37,185 bases of DNA from an uncultured Candidatus Saccharibacteria bacterium (GTDB lineage: Bacteria; Patescibacteriota; Saccharimonadia; Saccharimonadales; Saccharimonadaceae), in the NCBI GenBank assembly GCA_937974295.1, contig CALBWN010000016.1:1-37185 (forward strand), written 5' to 3'. The notes under the pieces are model-generated. The model worked only from the letters and a program-made list of their open reading frames with translations, did not search any database and was not told where the DNA came from. Shown piece by piece: positions 24,863 through 32,406 of this stretch; position 1 is the first letter of the stretch, and the number at the start of each line of letters is the position of its first letter. Both the position numbers and the translations under genes were made by a program.

Positions 24863-25987
24863 ATGAGTAAACAACCCAAAATTGCCATTGTCTGCGACTT
24901 CTTGACAACAATGGGTGGTGCTGAGAATGTCGTGTTGGCTATGCACGAAGCTTTTCCAGATGCGCCGATCTATACCGCAATGTACAATGAAGACAAAATG
25001 CCAGCCTTTGCTGAGCTTGATGTTCGGCCGTCGTTTTTGCAAAAAATCCCACGCAAGGTGCGCACGTATTATAAGCTGTTTCCAACACTGGCTGTCAAAG
25101 CGATGCGGCGACTTGATCTGCGTGAGTTTGATATCATCCTCACCAGCTCATACATGCATGGCCATCAAGTGAGGAAGACGCGGCCTGGCCAAGTCATCAT
25201 CAACTACTGCCACACACCACCACGATACTACTGGAGCCACTACGATGAATATCGGCGCGACCCAGGCTATGGTAATCTTAATCCACTCATCCGCACACTC
25301 ATGCCGCTCATGGTGCCACACCAGCGCAAGCTAGACCTTCAAGCGGCCCGGCAAGTCGATGTTTTCTTGGCAAACTCTACCGAGACGCAACAGCGCATTA
25401 AAAAATATTACAATCGAAATAGTATAGTTATTCATCCACCAGTAGATATAAGCCGGTTTGCACCTGCTGCCAAGCGGGGTGATCATTATGTGACGATTGG
25501 CCGGCAGTTGCCATACAAGCGGTACGACTTGGCAGTCACAGCAGCAACAAAACTTGGCAAGAAGCTGATCGTCTTTGGTAATGGCCCCGCGCACAGTAGA
25601 CTCGTTGACCTGGCTGGTCCAACAGTTGAGTTCCGCACTGATCGCTTCGGCGATGCGAGCGATGCCGAGTATGAGAAGGCTATTACAACAGCGCGTGGCT
25701 TTATCTATCCAGCAGAGGAAGACTTTGGGATTGTCAGTGTCGAAGCGCTAGCGGCTGGTGCGCCAGTGATTGGCCTAGCGCGTGGTGGGACAACAGATAT
25801 CGTGACGTCACCCGAAGTGGGTGTGCTATTTGACCGACAGACGAGCATCAGCGTTGCTAAAGCAATTGAGCAGGCCGAGAAGCAAACCTTTGACCCTGCA
25901 GTTTTGCGTCGCACTGCACAGCGTTTTGACAAGACGCTATTTCTGACCAAGCTACGCAAAGTAGTGCGCGATCAGATGATACAATAA
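24863..25987 (+). CDS. Glycosyltransferase family 4 (mannosyltransferase-like)
   Basis: The protein is 374 residues from the ATG at 24863 (MSKQPKIAIVCDFLTTMGGAENV). The TTG at 24845 would add six residues that cross the putative -10. It has a GT-B fold: an N-terminal acceptor domain with GGAEN and INYCHTPPRYYW, then the donor domain beginning near YVTIGRQLPYKRYD, with FGNGP, the E-x7-E motif EEDFGIVSVE and APVIGLARGGTTDIV. It resembles WbaZ/WbdA-like mannosyltransferases of polysaccharide clusters. It follows glmS by about 40 nt. The sugar is unproven. Confidence 0.88.
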   Translation: MSKQPKIAIVCDFLTTMGGAENVVLAMHEAFPDAPIYTAMYNEDKMPAFAELDVRPSFLQKIPRKVRTYYKLFPTLAVKAMRRLDLREFDIILTSSYMHGHQVRKTRPGQVIINYCHTPPRYYWSHYDEYRRDPGYGNLNPLIRTLMPLMVPHQRKLDLQAARQVDVFLANSTETQQRIKKYYNRNSIVIHPPVDISRFAPAAKRGDHYVTIGRQLPYKRYDLAVTAATKLGKKLIVFGNGPAHSRLVDLAGPTVEFRTDRFGDASDAEYEKAITTARGFIYPAEEDFGIVSVEALAAGAPVIGLARGGTTDIVTSPEVGVLFDRQTSISVAKAIEQAEKQTFDPAVLRRTAQRFDKTLFLTKLRKVVRDQMIQ

Positions 25988-26274
25988 CTGAGGGTTACGC
26001 ACTTTTTTGTGAGCAGTGCTCAAGTCGACGGTTTATTATTGCGATTTTCTGTCCCACACTTCTACTGCTTTCTTAGAGACATTATAAAACATCGGCACCT
26101 TCCACTATTAATCTTTTATATTAAAGATGACATTTTGTTATGAAAACTAATAAACCAAGTATTCCAGTAGATGGAGCAGGGCAAAGCTATCAAAAAATAG
26201 TATGGTTTGGAATCTAAATAAGAAATAGCCTATAGAGATTGCTCTCTTACCTCAGCTCTATAACGATATGTCGT

Positions 26275-27711
26275 CTATTTCGCGCCCGTCTTGCGTAGCA
26301 CCACGCCGATCGTCTTGAACAGAATCTTGATGTCCAGCCAGAAGCTCCAGTTTTGGGCATAAAATAGCTCAAGCTCGATCCGCTCATCGAAGCTCAGGTT
26401 TGAGCGCCCAGATACCTGCCATAAGCCCGTCACCCCTGACTTCACGCTGTGCAAGAGTGCCGTGCGGGCTGAACTAAACTTCACTTCTTGGGGTAGAATT
26501 GGCCGCGGCCCAACCAAGCTTAGATCACCACGAAAGACGTTGAAAATCTGAGGTAATTCGTCGAGTGATGTTGCCCGCAAAAAATTGCCAAAGCGAGTGA
26601 TGCGTGGGTCGTGTTCGACCTTGCGGTTTTTTTCATACTCTTCAGCCAGGTCGTCGCGACCCATTGCACGGAATTCATCAGCCGCGTCTTGCTTGCCATA
26701 TTGTGCACCCATACTACGGAACTTGATGAGCTGGATTGGCTCGGAGTAGCGACTGAGGCGCTTTGAGATATAAAATGCTGGCCCAGGGTTAAAGATCTTT
26801 TGCATAATGATAAGGAGTACAAAAAGCGGGGCAAGGGCAATGAGCAGTGTGCCAGAAATAATTGTGTCGAAAATCCGCTTTGCGATTTCTCCCCAGCCAA
26901 TGAGTGGTGTTTGGCTAACGGTAATCATTGGGTAGCCAAGAAAAACATCGATGGTGTTCTTGCCAGTATAAAATTCTGGCTCGCCAGGGATGAAGTTGTA
27001 TTGGATGTGATTAACTTGGGCAGCACCAAGCACTTTTTGATTCTTTTCCTCATTTTCGTAGAGGTTGGTTTGGATGATGGTGTCGATCTTGAGCTCTTTG
27101 ATCTGCGCCAGGGCGGGGTCGAGTGATGCAAAATGAACAACATCGAGCCCAGGTGGCACAAAGCGCTTGGGGCCGGCCATTGCCACGACGCGAAAACCTG
27201 ATTTGTAGGTAGTCGAGATCGACTCAGCGATGTCCCGCGTTGCCAGCGATGTCCCAATCACCATCACACGGTTCACACCATGGTTGTACTGGAAGAGCCA
27301 GCTCCGTGTGAGGCGAAAGAGCTCGCGCACTGTGCCAATTGCCAAGAACGAACCAAGAAAGACATACATCGCCACCAAGCGGGCTGGAAAGATATACATT
27401 CGTGTGCCATATTCCCAGCCAATCACCAGCAAAATACCCATGAATGTCCCGAGCAGCAGCCGCCCCCACTCGACGAGCCGCCGGCTATAGACGCTCGCGC
27501 TGTAGAGTCCAAGCGAGGCATAGAGAATAATCCACACTGGCGCAATGACGACGAAGCCAAGCAGGTAGTCGCTGGCATAGACAGTATGGAGCAAATCGCG
27601 GTGGTCGATCTGCGTGCGGACGTAGTATGCGATGAAAAACACCGCCATCAGCACGACAAAATCGAGGCCGATGAGAATGAGACTATAAAATTTCGTATTT
27701 TTTGACGGCAT
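26275..27711 (-). CDS. Undecaprenyl-phosphate sugar phosphotransferase (WbaP/WcaJ-like initiating enzyme)
   Basis: The 478-residue protein has four or five N-terminal transmembrane helices (within 1-130), a CoA-binding-like Rossmann domain (about 145-260, with VMVIGTSLATRDIAESI) and the C-terminal polyprenol phosphoglycosyltransferase domain (about 283-478). Conserved catalytic segments are KRIFDTIISG, the re-entrant helix region, KFRSMG, FLRATSLDELPQ with its Asp-Glu pair, LSLVGPRP, VTGLWQVSGR and a C-terminal YAQNWSFWLDIKIL. It transfers a sugar-1-phosphate (often glucose or galactose) to undecaprenyl phosphate, the first step of lipid-linked glycan assembly. It diverges from the Wzy/WaaL-like gene. 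A minus-strand TATAGT lies about 10 nt before the ATG. Confidence 0.93.
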   Translation of the reverse strand: MPSKNTKFYSLILIGLDFVVLMAVFFIAYYVRTQIDHRDLLHTVYASDYLLGFVVIAPVWIILYASLGLYSASVYSRRLVEWGRLLLGTFMGILLVIGWEYGTRMYIFPARLVAMYVFLGSFLAIGTVRELFRLTRSWLFQYNHGVNRVMVIGTSLATRDIAESISTTYKSGFRVVAMAGPKRFVPPGLDVVHFASLDPALAQIKELKIDTIIQTNLYENEEKNQKVLGAAQVNHIQYNFIPGEPEFYTGKNTIDVFLGYPMITVSQTPLIGWGEIAKRIFDTIISGTLLIALAPLFVLLIIMQKIFNPGPAFYISKRLSRYSEPIQLIKFRSMGAQYGKQDAADEFRAMGRDDLAEEYEKNRKVEHDPRITRFGNFLRATSLDELPQIFNVFRGDLSLVGPRPILPQEVKFSSARTALLHSVKSGVTGLWQVSGRSNLSFDERIELELFYAQNWSFWLDIKILFKTIGVVLRKTGAK

Positions 27712-27746
27712 AACAACTGTTACTATAACACTTTTTACCCAAAGTT

Positions 27747-27755
27747 TGCTACACT
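27747..27755 (+). promoter_or_regulatory. Extended -10 of the Wzy/WaaL-like gene
   Basis: TGC-TACACT (27747-27755) ends 8 nt before the ATG at 27764. The gap contains GAAAGAG, too close to the ATG for a strong ribosome binding site. Confidence 0.5.
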
Positions 27756-27763
27756 AGAAAGAG

Positions 27764-29062
27764 ATGAAGCGGTTATTGCGAGAAAAGATACCGGCTTGGT
27801 TTTTGTGTACGATATTTTTCGGGCTGGCTATCCATGCACCGCTGACGGTATGGGTGGGTGCGCATTGGCCAGATTATGCGCTCTTTGTCAAGGCATGGAA
27901 GGAAGTTTTGCTTTTCATTGTTTTGCTTCTTGTTGTTATCGATGTGACGCTACGTCGACAGTGGCAGCGTTGGCTGAGTGATCGCATTATTCAGCTGGCG
28001 CTTGCCTTTGCACTGTGGCACCGCGTGGTGGCGCTGCTTGTGCCAACGTCTGGGTTGGCACTGCTATCGGGTTTGTTGATCGACCTACGTTTTGTGGCAC
28101 TTGGTGTGGCGGTTTATGTGTTTGTGAGTAACTACCCGCAGTATCGGCGCTGGTTGCTGCGTATGCTTGGTGCGGGTGCAGTCATTGTGATTGGCTTTGC
28201 AGCAGCGCAGCTTGTCTTGCCGCGTGATGTGCTCGTGCCGCTTGGCTACGGGCCAGCAACGATCGAGCCTTACCAAACAGTCGACTCCAATAGTGCCTAT
28301 GTCCGCATTAATAGCACGCTGCGTGGGCCAAACCCACTTGGGGCGTATGCAAGTACTGTCCTGACGCTTATCGTGGCGTATGGCGCATTGCAATGGCGGC
28401 GTATCTCGCCTATGTGGCGTTGGGCGCTTGGTGGTATGGCACTGCTAGCAGCGCTTGCAGTGTGGCAGAGCTATTCGCGAAGTGCGCTGCTCGCGGTGGC
28501 GGTTGGCGTTGGCATTGTTGCGATTGTCAGGGCATGGCGGTCGCAGGCATCTCGGCGTGTCGTGTTGTGGGGTGCTGGTGCAGTACTTGGCTGTGGGGTG
28601 ATTGTTGGTAGTATTGGCTACGCTATAGATCCACACTTTATTGATAATGTTATCTTGCATAATGACCCAACGCATGGCCCCGCCCAAACATCCGACAGCG
28701 ACCGAATCACTTCGTTGCAAGCTGGCCTAACGCGCGCCTTGCAGCAACCACTTGGCACTGGCGTAGGAAGTACTGGCTCGGCATCACTTCTTGGCAATGG
28801 GCAGAGCTTAATCATTGAAAACCACTATTTGTTCGTTGCTCACGAAATTGGCTGGATTGGATTACTATTATTAGTTGCATTAACCACTGGTGTGCTGGTA
28901 AAATTATGGCATCGCCGGTCATATTGGCTGGCTTTCGGTAGTTTTGCTGGCGGAATCGGCTTAACTGTGATAGGATTGTTCTTACCAGTTTTTGTTGACG
29001 ACACTGTGTCGATGCTCTGGTGGGGGCTGGCAGCACTAGCGATAACGGAGGATGGATTATGA
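27764..29062 (+). CDS. O-antigen polymerase/ligase-like membrane protein (Wzy/WaaL family)
   Basis: The 432 residues form about ten or more transmembrane helices, with a large outer loop between about residues 165 and 200 (YGPATIEPYQTVDSNSAYVR, then STLRGPNPLGAYAS) and a second around 285-360 (TSDSDRITSLQAGL, GTGVGSTGSA, ENHYLFVAHEIGWIGLLLL). The RGPNPLGAY and the late histidine-containing ENHYL loop are typical of PF04932 proteins, which polymerise or ligate lipid-linked glycans outside the membrane. Which of the two it does cannot be read from sequence. The stop overlaps the next gene by 4 nt (ATGA, 29059-29062). Confidence 0.82.
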   Translation: MKRLLREKIPAWFLCTIFFGLAIHAPLTVWVGAHWPDYALFVKAWKEVLLFIVLLLVVIDVTLRRQWQRWLSDRIIQLALAFALWHRVVALLVPTSGLALLSGLLIDLRFVALGVAVYVFVSNYPQYRRWLLRMLGAGAVIVIGFAAAQLVLPRDVLVPLGYGPATIEPYQTVDSNSAYVRINSTLRGPNPLGAYASTVLTLIVAYGALQWRRISPMWRWALGGMALLAALAVWQSYSRSALLAVAVGVGIVAIVRAWRSQASRRVVLWGAGAVLGCGVIVGSIGYAIDPHFIDNVILHNDPTHGPAQTSDSDRITSLQAGLTRALQQPLGTGVGSTGSASLLGNGQSLIIENHYLFVAHEIGWIGLLLLVALTTGVLVKLWHRRSYWLAFGSFAGGIGLTVIGLFLPVFVDDTVSMLWWGLAALAITEDGL

Positions 29063-29421
29063 CAAGCCCAACGCGAAAACAACGTGAATTATTGACATTT
29101 ATAGACACATTTATCAAGAGCAATGGTTACGGCCCAAGCTACCGCGAAATTATGCGTGCCTTCGACTATAAGTCGGTCAGTACGGTAGCAGCGCATGTCA
29201 ATGGCCTGATTGTTCGTGGATTTTTGGTCAAAAAGGATAACTCAGCACGTAGCCTGCAAGTGGTACCGCCCACTCAGAATGCTGCGGATGTAGTGGTGGC
29301 ACCAGTCGAGCAGGTGATTCGTGCAAAAATAAGCGCACTAGAGCAGCAGGACAATGCCGCTGATGATATTGCGGTTTTGCAGCGTGCACTAGAAATTTTA
29401 CAGAGCGACCAATCATCATAG
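29059..29421 (+). CDS. LexA-type winged-helix DNA-binding protein without the S24 protease domain
   Basis: The 120 residues start at the ATG at 29059, preceded by GGAGG (29048-29052). Residues 1-70 match the LexA DNA-binding domain: PTRKQRELLTFIDTFIKSNG, GPSYREIMRAF, SVSTVAAHVNGLIVRGFL and a wing ending SARSLQVV. The rest (about 70-120) is a short Ala/Gln-rich helical tail, not the autoprotease with its Ser-Lys dyad. It could not self-cleave like LexA, so it is probably a dedicated transcription factor or an SOS-insensitive repressor. It is translationally coupled to the Wzy/WaaL-like gene, and a promoter for the next gene follows its stop directly, so local control is possible. Confidence 0.82.
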   Translation: MTSPTRKQRELLTFIDTFIKSNGYGPSYREIMRAFDYKSVSTVAAHVNGLIVRGFLVKKDNSARSLQVVPPTQNAADVVVAPVEQVIRAKISALEQQDNAADDIAVLQRALEILQSDQSS

Positions 29422-29422
29422 A

Positions 29423-29431
29423 TGATATAAT
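29423..29431 (+). promoter_or_regulatory. Extended -10 of the serine hydrolase gene, 6 nt from the ATG
   Basis: TGA-TATAAT (29423-29431) begins 2 nt after the LexA-like stop and ends 6 nt before the ATG at 29438. This is the clearest leaderless-type promoter in the window. Confidence 0.65.
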
Positions 29432-29437
29432 ATCTAC

Positions 29438-31204
29438 ATGATGTATACTCCTCCGCGCGCGCAGCGTCCGTACCCCCGACGCCGCAAGGCAACTATTGCC
29501 GAAAAACTCCGTTTCGCCGATTGGCGTGTGCCAGTGCTGCGTATTCGCTGGACACGGCGCAAAACCTATATCACTATTGGTGTTATTCTTGGGCTCAATG
29601 TGTTATTCCAGCTGGTGTATCCGAGTGATCGGCTGCTGCCAAATGCGCGAATCGATGGTGTATCGCTTGGCTGGCAAACACTGCCAGAAGCCACAGACAC
29701 GCTTAACCAAGCGTACCAAGAACACTCCGTGAAGCTAGTGGGCGATGGTGCAACTATCGCATCACCAACGATCGAGCAGCTTGCTATTACAGTAGACAAC
29801 ACCGACCGGCTTGCGCAGGCGCAGTATCCCTTGCTATGGCGGATTATGCCATTGTCGTCGCTCTGGTGGCAGCCAGATGTGCCAAGCTCACCAAAATTGA
29901 CGACCACAACGCGCACCGAGCAATATATTACTCAGACGATCATGCCAGTCTGTAAGCGTGCGCCGGTCGATGCGAGCCTCAAAGTGGAGCATGGCAAGCT
30001 GGTGGTGAATCAAGCGCGGCGTGGCGGTGAGTGTGAGCGTGGTGCGGTGTCGCACAGTATTGGTGCAATTAGTCCGCGTCTCATGCAGGGCACGACCGTT
30101 GAGATCCCAATGCGTGGCATCGCCCCGGCTATTACAACCGATGCAGCGAAGGCGCTTGAGCAAAAAATCACGAAGGTTATCGGCAAAGGTGTTGCGCTGA
30201 AGGTAAACGACGAGACGGTAACATTGCCAGCGAATGAAGTCATTCAGTGGGTTGTTGCTCAGCCAAAGGATAAGACATTAGTGGCAAGCATTAGTGCATC
30301 ACAGGCCGCTGGCTATCTCACAAAGCATGTTACGCCAAAGGTGAACATTGACCCAGGCACCACGAAAGTTGCCACGTACGACCTCACCGAAACATCACGC
30401 ACAGATGGTAAGCCAGGGCGCACTCTTGATATTGACGCAACTGCGCAGCAGCTCTCGGAGTTTATTAATCAAACACGCCCACAGCCAGCCGCAGTGACGA
30501 AGACGGTGCCAGCCAAGGTAGAATATGACCGCAATTATAGCTCGACTGAAGACGGACTTAACGCTCTTCTCAAACACTATGCCGAGGATCACCCCGGGAC
30601 GTATGGTGTCTCATTCTTAGAAATTGATGGCAAGAAGCGCAATGCAAGCTACAATGGCAATAAGCAATTTGTCACCGCCAGTACATACAAACTATTTGTT
30701 GGCTATAGCGTGCTTCGGCGCGAGCAGCTGGCAGGCTGGCGCTGGGAGGACAACCAAGTTTGCTTCAACAAAATGATTAGCCAGAGCGACAACCCATGCG
30801 CAGAGAACTACCTTAAGGTCATTGGTTATGATGTTGTGACAAAGGATGCAAATGACATTGGATTCAAAGACACGACCTTTGCCAAGTCTGGTGGGCCATA
30901 TACCACAGCAAATGACCTTGCACGCTTTATGGCAATGCTTGATGCAGGGCAGAACTTTAGTAGTGCCAACCGCGACCGATTCCTCTCTGCGCTTAAAGCT
31001 AATGTATATCGCAAGGGCATTCCTGCTGGTACGAATGGTACGGTGGCAAATAAGGTTGGGTTCTTGAATGGTCTCCTGCACGACGCAGCGATCGTCTATG
31101 GCTCGAACGGCAAATATGTGCTCGCCATCATGACAGACGGCAGTAGTTGGAACAATATCGCTGAGCTAACTAAGCGGATCGAACAGTTCCGTAGCCAGCC
31201 ATAG
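29438..31204 (+). CDS. Membrane-anchored serine hydrolase of the beta-lactamase/PBP fold
   Basis: The 588 residues begin with a basic cytoplasmic tail and one transmembrane helix (about 43-62). Two repeats of a VanW/YoaR-associated peptidoglycan-binding-like domain appear to follow (about 70-345). The C-terminal penicillin-recognising domain (about 370-588) has S415-x-x-K418 in ASTYKL, S450-D-N in SQSDNPC and K539-V-G in place of KTG. No ExxLN motif of class A beta-lactamases is seen, so antibiotic hydrolysis is doubtful; a peptidoglycan peptidase or sensor role is as likely. The ATG at 29438 follows a TATAAT by 6 nt. It is the only gene of its unit before tRNA-Asn. Confidence 0.8.
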   Translation: MMYTPPRAQRPYPRRRKATIAEKLRFADWRVPVLRIRWTRRKTYITIGVILGLNVLFQLVYPSDRLLPNARIDGVSLGWQTLPEATDTLNQAYQEHSVKLVGDGATIASPTIEQLAITVDNTDRLAQAQYPLLWRIMPLSSLWWQPDVPSSPKLTTTTRTEQYITQTIMPVCKRAPVDASLKVEHGKLVVNQARRGGECERGAVSHSIGAISPRLMQGTTVEIPMRGIAPAITTDAAKALEQKITKVIGKGVALKVNDETVTLPANEVIQWVVAQPKDKTLVASISASQAAGYLTKHVTPKVNIDPGTTKVATYDLTETSRTDGKPGRTLDIDATAQQLSEFINQTRPQPAAVTKTVPAKVEYDRNYSSTEDGLNALLKHYAEDHPGTYGVSFLEIDGKKRNASYNGNKQFVTASTYKLFVGYSVLRREQLAGWRWEDNQVCFNKMISQSDNPCAENYLKVIGYDVVTKDANDIGFKDTTFAKSGGPYTTANDLARFMAMLDAGQNFSSANRDRFLSALKANVYRKGIPAGTNGTVANKVGFLNGLLHDAAIVYGSNGKYVLAIMTDGSSWNNIAELTKRIEQFRSQP

Positions 31205-31233
31205 CATAAAATGCCTATTTTGCGGAGTGACTC

Positions 31234-31263
31234 TTGACGAACCACCCCTCCAACCGGTATACT
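31234..31263 (+). promoter_or_regulatory. Promoter of tRNA-Asn
   Basis: TTGACG (31234-31239), an 18-nt spacer and TATACT (31258-31263), about 10 nt before the mature tRNA. This is the only near-consensus -35/-10 pair noticed in the window. Confidence 0.7.
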
Positions 31264-31273
31264 TACAGAGTAA

Positions 31274-31348
31274 TCCGGAGTAGCTCAGTGGTAGAGCGGG
31301 TCGCTGTTAACGATTAGGTCGCTGGTTCGAGCCCAGTCTCCGGAGCCA
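31274..31348 (+). tRNA. tRNA-Asn (anticodon GTT)
   Basis: The acceptor arms TCCGGAG (31274-31280) and CTCCGGA (31338-31344) pair fully. The D arm is GCTC/GAGC. The anticodon loop CTGTTAA carries GTT at 31306-31308, on a stem with two G-T pairs. The T arm GCTGG/CCAGT encloses TTCGAGC. The discriminator is G, as expected for tRNA-Asn, and CCA (31346-31348) is encoded. Confidence 0.95.
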
Positions 31349-31360
31349 CAATGCATAATA

Positions 31361-31382
31361 AAGACCGATGAAAATCGGTCTT
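31361..31382. terminator. Bidirectional terminator after tRNA-Asn
   Basis: A 9-bp stem, AAGACCGAT (31361-31369) and ATCGGTCTT (31374-31382), with a GAAA loop. A/T runs on both sides let it also end the minus-strand DUF4238 gene, whose stop it overlaps. Confidence 0.85.
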
Positions 31383-32333
31383 ATTTATATGTATCGTTGT
31401 TTTTATACGAGGGTAAAATATCCTCCAAAAACTTTTTGTCTGCAGTATAAGCATATTCATTTGACCGTTTTAATAGAAAAATATTAAATTGATTTATTAA
31501 GTTGTCGTTCATAATAGCTTTTCTTTTTTGTTGCTTGCCTGGAATTGAGGGGTCTATCAACTCAACAAGTATTTCTGGTGTGAGAGCAAAATAGTGCTTT
31601 CTTTGTACTATATGATTACCATACATTTGTTCAATTAGTGTTTTTTCTCTGTTGTCTTCAAATACCTCAACTACAGGAGTGTCTGTAGTGATAAACTTCT
31701 TGCTACCTTTTGCCAAGTAAAAACGCCATTTCTTTATAGCTAGCCAATGATGGAACTCGTCAAGATGAGAGATTAAGATCAAATGATAGATATTATTTAA
31801 TTCTTGTTCATTGCTGCTCTCAAAACTATCTATTGCGCACTTAGTTTGTTGATCTGTTAAGGTAGTTCCATATGTTTTTAAAATTTCTTTAGTGTTATCG
31901 ATGAAATCTGGATGTGAAGTAATCATAGAAAATATTTCTTTTATGCCGCCTAGTATCATTTTGTTTGTACGGTCACGCATAAAAGAGCTTCTAATTAAAA
32001 GGCAAGCCATAAATTGTGCCAAAGTATTTGCTTGTCGTTCTGAGAGTGGTTTATAGCCCCAGATTGTATTGATAATGTTGTTATATTCTCTAGCAAATTG
32101 ATTTTCTATTTTGCCAAGGAGCTTCTCTATAAGCTGACTTATTTCATCCTCTTTTCCAGTTTCAATAGCATAAAAAAGTCATCATAGCAAACACCGCTGT
32201 AAGGTCGTGGTTTTATAATTTTACCTCTTTGGATATCTAAAATTTGTAGGTTGCCGTTACTGTCTGCAAATCGTTTAAGATAAAATCGAGGTATAATGTG
32301 TTGTTTTCTTGTTGTAGGTGTTTGTTTAGTCAT
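31381..32333 (-). pseudogene. DUF4238 family gene with a frameshift in a T6 run
   Basis: From the ATG at 32333 the frame gives MTKQTPTTRKQHIIPRFYLK and a DUF4238 start (HIIPRFYLKRFAD, LQILDIQRGKI, CYDDFF), then runs out of frame at six Ts (minus strand, 32177-32172) and stops near 32139. One base back, the sequence continues as YAIETGKEDEISQLIEKLLG and on to the end at 31381 (about 317 residues in all). A 1-nt loss, or a -1 slip on the T run, explains it. The gene is strongly AT-rich compared with both neighbours and sits beside tRNA-Asn, suggesting transfer. The TGC-TAAAAT (32340-32348) ends 6 nt before the ATG. The function of DUF4238 is not established. Confidence 0.78.
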
Positions 32334-32406
32334 AATGCAATTTTAGCACTAAACCACCTAATAATTTAAAGATATTTGTTCGATTAATCGACGACGTAGT
32401 AATGTC

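Noticed and set aside
26139..26216. 25-codon ORF (MKTNKPSIPVDGAGQSYQKI...) in the 25988-26274 gap
   Set aside because: No ribosome binding site or clear -10, and no family recognised. The gap holds nothing else convincing.
32334..32406. att site copying the tRNA-Asn 3' end
   Set aside because: Looked for a repeat of CAGTCTCCGGAGCCA at the far side of the AT-rich gene; none seen. The CGATTAATCG palindrome here is too short to interpret.
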